From NCBI GenBank assembly GCA_020847765.1, contig JADLBJ010000033.1:1-35488 (forward strand): a stretch of DNA of 35,488 nucleotides. The letters are read 5' to 3'. The notes beneath the pieces were generated by a model. It ran no database searches, was not told where the DNA came from, and saw nothing but the letters and a program-made list of their open reading frames with translations. This stretch comes from Dehalococcoidia bacterium (GTDB lineage: Bacteria; Chloroflexota; Dehalococcoidia; Tepidiformales; Tepidiformaceae). Positions 27,275 through 33,355 of this stretch are shown piece after piece (within the stretch, counting starts at the first letter, position 1; each line of letters starts with the position of its first letter). The position numbers and the translations under genes are program-made.

Positions 27275-28041
27275 GCCAGCACCCCCACGCGTGACAGGAG
27301 CTCGACGGCCAGCGCGTCGTACGCGGAAGCTGCCCGCCCGCCCGGGTCGTAACGGAAGATGGAGCGCCCGTGGCTCGGGGCCTCGCTCAGGCGCACTGCT
27401 CGCGGGATGATCGTCGCGAACGCCTCCGGGAAGTGGCCGCGCACTTCGTCCACTACTTGCTGCGAGAGGCGGGTGCGCGCGTCGAACATCGTCAGAACAA
27501 CGCCGAGGACGCTCAGGCCGGGGTTCAGGTTCCGGCGTACCAGATCCAGCGTCTCCACGAGCCGGCTCAGCCCCTCCAGCGCCATGTATTCGCACTGCAC
27601 AGGAATGACGACGGCGTCGCTCGCCGCCAGCGCGTTTATCGTCAGCAGCCCGAGCGACGGAGGGCAGTCGACGAAGATCCAGTCGAAGCGCTCGCGCAGG
27701 GGGTAGAGAGCGTTCGCCAGGCGTCGTTCGCGCGCCATCACGGGCACGAGCTCGACTTCCGCCCCGGCGAGTGCCGCGCTGGCGGGGAGGACGCTGATCT
27801 GCTCCTCCGGCACCTCGACGAGGCAGCTTTCGGCCGCTGTCTCTTCGAGCAGCGCCTCGTAGACGCCGTCGCGTTCGCGGCCGTCGACCCCGGCGGCACT
27901 CGTCGCGTTCGCCTGCGGGTCGAGGTCGACGAGCAGGACGCGCTGTCCCCGCCGGCCGAGCGCGGCGGCGAGCGAGACGGCCGTTGTCGTCTTGCCGACG
28001 CCGCCCTTCTGGTTGACGAAAGTCACCACGCGTGCGCCCAT
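27271..28041 (-). CDS. parA: Chromosome-partitioning ATPase ParA
   Basis: VVTFVNQKGGVGKTTTAVSLAAAL deviant Walker A; LLVDLDPQANATSA; WIFVDCPPSLGLLTINAL. Confidence 0.97.
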   Translation of the reverse strand: MGARVVTFVNQKGGVGKTTTAVSLAAALGRRGQRVLLVDLDPQANATSAAGVDGRERDGVYEALLEETAAESCLVEVPEEQISVLPASAALAGAEVELVPVMARERRLANALYPLRERFDWIFVDCPPSLGLLTINALAASDAVVIPVQCEYMALEGLSRLVETLDLVRRNLNPGLSVLGVVLTMFDARTRLSQQVVDEVRGHFPEAFATIIPRAVRLSEAPSHGRSIFRYDPGGRAASAYDALAVELLSRVGVLA

Positions 28042-28928
28042 CAGGCGGCCTCCGCCAGGCGGGCGACGAGGGCGGCGCGGGTCGGGACGGCGGCCAGCCC
28101 GCGTGATTCGACGGCGATGGCGCCGGCGGCCAGCCCCCAGCGGACTGCTTGCGCCAGGTCCCGCGTCTCGGCATAGCGCACGGTCAGGGCGGCGGCGAAG
28201 CAGTCGCCCGCGCCCGTGGGCTCGAGCGGCGTCGCGGGAAAAGCCGTCCATTCGCGCACCCCGTCGCGGGTGTACACGGCGACGCCGCGCTCACCGCGGG
28301 TAAGGGCGGCGACAGCGCCGGCGTCTGCAAGTGTCGCGGCGAGGGCCCCGGGGTTCGTTGCGTCCTCTTCGCTGAAGACGAGGAGCGCCCCCGGCCGGAC
28401 GAAGCCGGCCACCGCGGCGCGCGCGTCGCCGATCGCAGCGACGCGGCCGTCTGCCAGGCGCCGGCGAAGGACGCCCTGCAGACAGGCGGCGAGCACCGGC
28501 GCGCCGAATGTGGGGAATCGATCGTTGGCAGGGCGTGCCGTTGCCGTGGACGGGGCCATGCCGGCGATTTCGTGGAAGGCAGGGCAGGCCAGAACTGCGC
28601 CCGGCGGCTGCTTGTCGAACCGGCGACCGAGGGTTTCGAGCAGCCTGGCGCTCGCCAGGGCGCCGCCTTCGCCCAGGAGGCGCTGCGTGCGCCGTCCGCA
28701 GGCGTCGACGCGGTTTTCGTAGCGCGGTGGTTGGGCTTCGCCGGCGAGGAGGACCTCTATCCCCGCCAGGTGGGAGCGGTCATAGCCGGCGGCGAGGTTC
28801 GTGACGAGCACAGGGTGTGCGCCGAGGGCACGGACGGTCAGTGCGGCGTAGAGGGAGGGACCGCCAGGGACGGACCGCCCGTCTTCCAGCAGGTCCTCCA
28901 CGACGTTGCCGAGAACGAGGATCTCCGT
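28041..28928 (-). CDS. PfkB-family carbohydrate kinase; proposed noncanonical start at 28928 (GTG at 28901 is the first canonical codon)
   Basis: GGPSLYAALTVRALGA...LVFSEEDA...ALTRGERGVAVY...TPLEPTGAGDCFAAAL anion-hole motif. Upstream in-frame codons read (ACG)EILVLGNVVEDLLEDG with GAGGAGG 5 nt upstream of ACG. Confidence 0.85.
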   Translation of the reverse strand, partial: TEILVLGNVVEDLLEDGRSVPGGPSLYAALTVRALGAHPVLVTNLAAGYDRSHLAGIEVLLAGEAQPPRYENRVDACGRRTQRLLGEGGALASARLLETLGRRFDKQPPGAVLACPAFHEIAGMAPSTATARPANDRFPTFGAPVLAACLQGVLRRRLADGRVAAIGDARAAVAGFVRPGALLVFSEEDATNPGALAATLADAGAVAALTRGERGVAVYTRDGVREWTAFPATPLEPTGAGDCFAAALTVRYAETRDLAQAVRWGLAAGAIAVESRGLAAVPTRAALVARLAEAA

Positions 28929-28942
28929 GGCGTCCTCCTCTG

Positions 28943-29986
28943 CTACGCTCGCGTACTTATGACAACTTTGCGGTTGTCCCCTTCACCGATGCTGTTGGTT
29001 TCGAGCTCGGGATCGTCGGCGAGGGCGAGATGCACGAGGCGACGTTCGGCGGCCGACATCGGCTCGAGGGTGATGGGCGCGCCCGTCTGGCGGACACGGT
29101 CGGCCATGCGCTGCGCGAGGGACACGACCTGCTCCTCGCGGCGATGGCGGTAATGCTCCACGTCGATGGATACGCCGCCCTTGCCGGGATGGCGCGCGGA
29201 GACGACGAGGTTGACCAGGTACTGGAGGGCGAGGAGCGTCTCGCCGCGGCGGCCAATCAGGAGGCCAAGGTCGTCTCCGCTTATGTCGATTACGGCGCGC
29301 ACCATGCCCAGGCCGTCGCCAGGCGTGACTGGTTCGCGGATCGTCAGCTCGGTGGGTATGTCGAGGACGCGCAGGATGTCGTCGACGACGTGGGCGGCGA
29401 GCTCGACCTCTTCGGCGTTGATGTCGGGAGCGACCTGGGGCTCGTCGTCGCGGCGGCGTCGCTCGCGCTGCTCCCGTGGCTGGCTCGCGGGTGCGGAAGG
29501 ACTGCGCTCGCTGCGACCGCGGGCACGGCGGCCGCCGTTGCTCGTCGCCGCCGCCGGTGCGGGCTCGACGCCGACCTCCTCGTCGTAGCTTGGCGGGCGC
29601 AGGAAGTCCTGCTCAGTGAGCTTGGGCGCGGCCTGTTCCAGCGTGCCCCGGCTCGCGCCTCGGCCGGCGCGGTCGCGCCCTCCACGCGGGCGGCCTCCCT
29701 GATCACCTCGGCGCTGGGTGTTGGACTGGGGCTGACGGACTGTCCGGGGCTGGCCGCCAGGGCGGGCCGCTTCGGGTGTCGCGGCTGTGGGGCTTGGCGC
29801 CAGACGTTCGACGCGTACGAGGGCGTCGCGCGCGCCCACGCCGAAGAGCGCTCCCTTCCGTCCTTCGTCCAGGACGACGAACTGAACGCGTTCGGAATCG
29901 ACGTCGTCGCGGGTGGCGCCGATCATGGCGAGCGCGCGCCTAAGGGCGTCGTCGACGGTTTTGCCGCTTGCTTCGGCCTGGTCCAT
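28943..29986 (-). CDS. jag: Jag/KhpB RNA-binding protein (Jag-N, KH, R3H)
   Basis: EASGKTVDDALRRALAMIGATRDDVDSERVQFVVLDEGRKGALFGVGARDALVRV; KH GDDLGLLIGRRGETLLALQYLVNLVV; R3H MSAAERRLVHLALADDPELETNSIGEGDNRKVVI. Confidence 0.96.
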   Translation of the reverse strand: MDQAEASGKTVDDALRRALAMIGATRDDVDSERVQFVVLDEGRKGALFGVGARDALVRVERLAPSPTAATPEAARPGGQPRTVRQPQSNTQRRGDQGGRPRGGRDRAGRGASRGTLEQAAPKLTEQDFLRPPSYDEEVGVEPAPAAATSNGGRRARGRSERSPSAPASQPREQRERRRRDDEPQVAPDINAEEVELAAHVVDDILRVLDIPTELTIREPVTPGDGLGMVRAVIDISGDDLGLLIGRRGETLLALQYLVNLVVSARHPGKGGVSIDVEHYRHRREEQVVSLAQRMADRVRQTGAPITLEPMSAAERRLVHLALADDPELETNSIGEGDNRKVVISTRA

Positions 29987-30842
29987 TGGCGGTCCTCAAT
30001 TCTCGAGCAGTTTCGGTGTGCGCTGCGGTGCTGCCGCGGCTCCCCTGGGGGGGCGAGCCGGCGCGCGCAGCGTTGCCTTCGGCTTCCTGACGCCGCGCGG
30101 CCGCAGCCGGCGTCTTCGGTTTGAAGATCGGCTCGATCTTTAGCAGCGGGAAGCCGTAGGTGGAGATGTTGAACGCGATGCCGACGAGCGAGTTCACGAC
30201 CCAGTAGAGGCTGACCCCGCTCGGAAAGCTGAGCGCGAAGAACGCGAACATCAGCGGCATCATGTAGGTCATCATCTGTTGCTGGGCTTTCGCCCGTTCG
30301 TCGGTGCTCACCGAGACCGTCGTCTTCGTCTGCGCCCAGGTCGTCAGGCCGACGAGCACCACCATCAGGAGGTTGGTGTCGCGCAGGTCCATCCCCAGGA
30401 AGGTGTCTTTGAGGGGGACGGCGTTCTGGATAAAGCCCCAGGAATACAGATGGGTGGAGAGGTTCTCGAGCGCTTCGGGTGATTCGGGAAGCGTCTGGCG
30501 GATTGAGTAGTAGAGGGCGATGAGGATGGGGAACTGGAGAAGCATCGGTCCCAGGCAGCCGAGCGGGTTCACGCCCGACTCCCGGTAGATCTTCATCATC
30601 TCTTCCTGGCGGCGCTTCGGGTCGCTGTACTTCTTGTTCAGCTCCTGGACGCGCGGCTGGATAGACTGCATGGCGCGCGTCTGGTGGAGCTGCCGCAGCG
30701 TGAGCGGGAACGTGATCAGGCGTATGACGATGGTGAAGGCGATGATCGCCAGCCCGAAGCTGCCGAAGAGCACGTTGTTGAGGATGATCAGGAAGTTGAT
30801 CATCGGGTTGATGAGGACGAGCGTGAAGATCTCCCCGATCAC
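29940..30842 (-). CDS. yidC: YidC/Oxa1 family membrane protein insertase
   Basis: GSFGLAIIAFTIVIRLITFPLTLRQLHQTRAMQSIQPRVQELNKKY...QEEMMKIYRESGVNPLGCLGPMLLQFPILIALYYSI...FFALSFPSGVSLYWVVNSLV. GTG start. Confidence 0.97.
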   Translation of the reverse strand: MIGEIFTLVLINPMINFLIILNNVLFGSFGLAIIAFTIVIRLITFPLTLRQLHQTRAMQSIQPRVQELNKKYSDPKRRQEEMMKIYRESGVNPLGCLGPMLLQFPILIALYYSIRQTLPESPEALENLSTHLYSWGFIQNAVPLKDTFLGMDLRDTNLLMVVLVGLTTWAQTKTTVSVSTDERAKAQQQMMTYMMPLMFAFFALSFPSGVSLYWVVNSLVGIAFNISTYGFPLLKIEPIFKPKTPAAAARRQEAEGNAARAGSPPQGSRGSTAAHTETARELRTANGPGRSKRQNRRRRP

Positions 30843-32014
30843 TGCTTCGGTCCTCCGACGACCACTTCCGTGGCAATGCCCGTCGTGGGGTCGGCTTCGA
30901 ACAGTTTGCCGCTAGTGGTGAGCACGAGGGGCTTGCCGTCGTGGGGCACGACAGCCGCCCGCACGGTCCCGGCATTGGCCAGTTTGAAGCTGTTCTTGGC
31001 GGCTGCGCCCGTATTCAGGTCGATGAAGTGCACCTGCGGCTCGCGTGTGGCCACGACCAGGACGTTGTCGACGATCGCAGGTGCGGCTTTCACCTTCGAC
31101 TTTGCATCATACGGCCGTTGCCAGGTGCTCTTCAGCTGCAGCGTAGTTATGTCGAGTGCATAGACGTTGCCGGAGAAGTCGCCGTAGTAGGCGACGTTGT
31201 CCTTGAAGGCGGGCGTGGTCCAGACCCAGTCGCCGGCGCCGAAGCCGTCGGGGTTCCTGGCGGTGCCGTCGCTCGTGTTCACGAGGTAGACGTTCTTGTT
31301 GAGGCTGGGGACGAAGAGGAGGTCGGGGGTGAGGAGGGCCAGGTCGGCGATCGCCCCGGACACTTTGAAGGGCTGGGACCACACTTCCGAGCCGTCGGCG
31401 AGGCTGAGCTTATAGAGACGGCCGCCCATGGTGGCGACGTAGAGGTACTCCTTGCCGTCGGTGCCCTTCTGATAGACGGGAGGTGACCAGATGCCGTCGG
31501 AGAAGGTTCTGCCGTCGGGCGGCCAGCCGGGAGCGGGGGTGAAGCCGATCTTGTCGAGGACGTAGAGGTGGCCGTCGGTGGTGCCGAAGGCGAGCTTGTC
31601 GCCGGCCAGGGCCGGGCCGCCGGTGACGCTGCCCTTGATGGCGGTGAAGGGCGTCTGGGCGAGGGTGCCGTCGCGGCGGTCGACGGCGAAGAGCTTGCCC
31701 TGGTAGTCGAGGAAGTAGAGAGTGTCGCCGTCGATTACCGGGTCGCCGTAGCCGGCCTTGAGGGAGACGTCTTTCTGGCCGGGCTTGTTCTTGTCGGGGA
31801 AGTTCCAGAGGAAGGCAGCGGGGCCCTGGCTGGCGATGGTGATGGCGGTGAGGTGGTCGTGTTTCTGGAAGTAGTAGGTGGTGTCGCCGTCGAGGCGAGG
31901 AGCGGCCCAGCCCTCCGGATTCTTGATCCCGCCACAGGCGGCGGTGAGGACCAGGATCGCGGGGAGGAGGAGGCCCGCCGCGGTTTTGCGGGGGATCTTC
32001 ACGCCTTCGAGCAT
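30839..32014 (-). CDS. PQQ-like beta-propeller lipoprotein
   Basis: Lipobox LVLTAACGG; repeated propeller blades (GDPVIDGDTLYFLDYQGKLFAVDRRDG, GPALAGDKLAFGTTDGHLYVLDK, TPAFKDNVAYYGDFSGNVYALDI). Confidence 0.88.
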   Translation of the reverse strand: MLEGVKIPRKTAAGLLLPAILVLTAACGGIKNPEGWAAPRLDGDTTYYFQKHDHLTAITIASQGPAAFLWNFPDKNKPGQKDVSLKAGYGDPVIDGDTLYFLDYQGKLFAVDRRDGTLAQTPFTAIKGSVTGGPALAGDKLAFGTTDGHLYVLDKIGFTPAPGWPPDGRTFSDGIWSPPVYQKGTDGKEYLYVATMGGRLYKLSLADGSEVWSQPFKVSGAIADLALLTPDLLFVPSLNKNVYLVNTSDGTARNPDGFGAGDWVWTTPAFKDNVAYYGDFSGNVYALDITTLQLKSTWQRPYDAKSKVKAAPAIVDNVLVVATREPQVHFIDLNTGAAAKNSFKLANAGTVRAAVVPHDGKPLVLTTSGKLFEADPTTGIATEVVVGGPKQ

Positions 32015-32067
32015 AGCAGGACCGGCGCTATGCGATAGGAAGCGGCAGAGCGTGCGCAGGCGAGGGC

Positions 32068-32149
32068 AGTTTCACGCGAAACATGACGGTGAAACGCACC
32101 CGATTGAATGTTTCACGGGAAACTGGACGGTGAAACAGATTCTCGCGAC
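32068..32149. repeat. Two-unit 41-bp tandem repeat with near-consensus parS palindromes
   Basis: AGTTTCACGCGAAACA (32068-32083) and TGTTTCACGGGAAACT (32109-32124), each 14/16 to TGTTTCACGTGAAACA; GACGGTGAAAC repeated at 32085-32095 and 32126-32136. First 28 nt of the units share 24 positions. Confidence 0.8.
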
Positions 32150-32545
32150 CATGGCGGCGTGGAAAATGTCGAACCACCGCCACTGGGCGACCTCGCCACC
32201 GGCTACCTGCTCGGCCTCCTCGCTGGCGAGGGTCATTTTGGGGGCGACGGCCGGCAGGCGCACGTGACGCTGCGCATGCACACGCGCCACGAGCAGCTCT
32301 TCCGCTGGCTCGAGGAGGCGATCCCCGGGAGCCGGCTCTATGGCCCCTACAGCCACGGGGGCCGCTCCTACTACCAGTGGATGGTCCGCGGGCGCGCCCT
32401 CACTGAAACCATCGCACCTCTCGTCGCTGCCCACCTGGACCTCCTCGACGACCACGTTGCCGGCCGGTTCCTCGATATGTGCAGCCGCTACGGCCTCTCT
32501 CTCCCAGAAGCCCCTGAGCATGTGCCAGGCAGGGACGCGACATAA
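32108..32545 (+). CDS. Free-standing LAGLIDADG-like (homing endonuclease fold) protein
   Basis: Single motif ATGYLLGLLAGEGHFG followed by QAHVTLRMHTRHEQLFRWLEEAIPGSRLYGPYSHGGRSYYQWMVRGRALTETIAPLVAAHLD. Start at ATG 32108 or GTG 32159. Confidence 0.7.
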   Translation: MFHGKLDGETDSRDHGGVENVEPPPLGDLATGYLLGLLAGEGHFGGDGRQAHVTLRMHTRHEQLFRWLEEAIPGSRLYGPYSHGGRSYYQWMVRGRALTETIAPLVAAHLDLLDDHVAGRFLDMCSRYGLSLPEAPEHVPGRDAT

Positions 32546-32548
32546 CGA

Positions 32549-32761
32549 TCAGTCGGGGACGGGATCGTAACCGCTCCCGCCGCCCGGACGACAGCGGGAG
32601 AGACGCCGCAGCGCCAGCCAGCCGCCGCGGAAGACGCCAAGCCGGTCGACCGCTTCGTAGGCATAGGCGGAGCAGGTGGGCTGGAAGCGGCAGGAGGGGG
32701 GCAGCACCCGCGAGAAGGTCGCCTGGTAGAACTGAATCAGCCAAAGGAGCGGGTACTTCAT
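32549..32761 (-). CDS. yidD: Membrane protein insertion efficiency factor YidD
   Basis: [65 protein letters not shown]. Confidence 0.96.
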   Translation of the reverse strand: MKYPLLWLIQFYQATFSRVLPPSCRFQPTCSAYAYEAVDRLGVFRGGWLALRRLSRCRPGGGSGYDPVPD

Positions 32762-32764
32762 CGC

Positions 32765-33127
32765 TCAAGCGTCGGGCGCCGCCGGGGCAGGCGCTTCGCG
32801 CAGCAAGCGTGCCCGTGTGAGCGCCCGCTGGATTGCCACCTGGAGCGAGGCGAAGTCCGCCTCGAGTGCCCCCTTCCGTGCGGTCACCACGAGATCTACC
32901 CCGTCCACGACACCGAGCTGCCGTGCCGCCTCCCGTAGGCGACGGCGGACGCGGTTGCGGGCGACGGCGCTCCTGGTCAGCCGCTTGCCGACGGCGAAGC
33001 CCCAGCGCACACCCGGGCCGCCCCGCGGCCGGTACCGCACAACGAGAAGGGGACCGCTCACTGCGGTCCCCTCGCGGTAGGTCTGGTCGAATTCGTCGCC
33101 CTTGCGGAGACGCCGGGCGCGTTCCAT
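32765..33127 (-). CDS. rnpA: Ribonuclease P protein component
   Basis: RRLRKGDEFDQTYREGTAVSGPLLVVRY...RWGFAVGKRLTRSAVARNRVRRRLREAAR, RNR motif. Confidence 0.95.
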   Translation of the reverse strand: MERARRLRKGDEFDQTYREGTAVSGPLLVVRYRPRGGPGVRWGFAVGKRLTRSAVARNRVRRRLREAARQLGVVDGVDLVVTARKGALEADFASLQVAIQRALTRARLLREAPAPAAPDA

Positions 33128-33132
33128 CGAAG

Positions 33133-33276
33133 CTACACGACGGTGAGGCGCTTGCGGCCCTGGCGGCGGCGCGCCTTCAGAACGAGCCGGCCGGCACGCG
33201 TCGACATCCGCTCCCGGAACCCGTGCGTGCGCTTTCGCTTGAGAACGTGGGGCTGGTAGGTGCGCTTGGTCGCCAC
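33133..33276 (-). CDS. rpmH: 50S ribosomal protein L34 (GTG start; below the ORF-track length cutoff)
   Basis: Minus-strand translation [48 protein letters not shown]. Confidence 0.96.
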   Translation of the reverse strand: MATKRTYQPHVLKRKRTHGFRERMSTRAGRLVLKARRRQGRKRLTVV

Positions 33277-33355
33277 GGCGTCTCTCCTCGGATGGGTGAA
33301 GGTTCAGCGTAACAGGCGGTCCGACTGTGGCCAAAGCGCTCGTGCGCTTCGCCTG

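Noticed and set aside
26369-28174. 601-aa extended ParB ORF
   Set aside because: The N-terminal 300 aa is an out-of-frame reading of parA; the real start is ATG 27274 overlapping the parA stop.
32072-32521. 149-aa minus-strand ORF opposite the LAGLIDADG-like gene
   Set aside because: No recognisable motif; the plus frame shows the coherent LAGLIDADG-like pattern.
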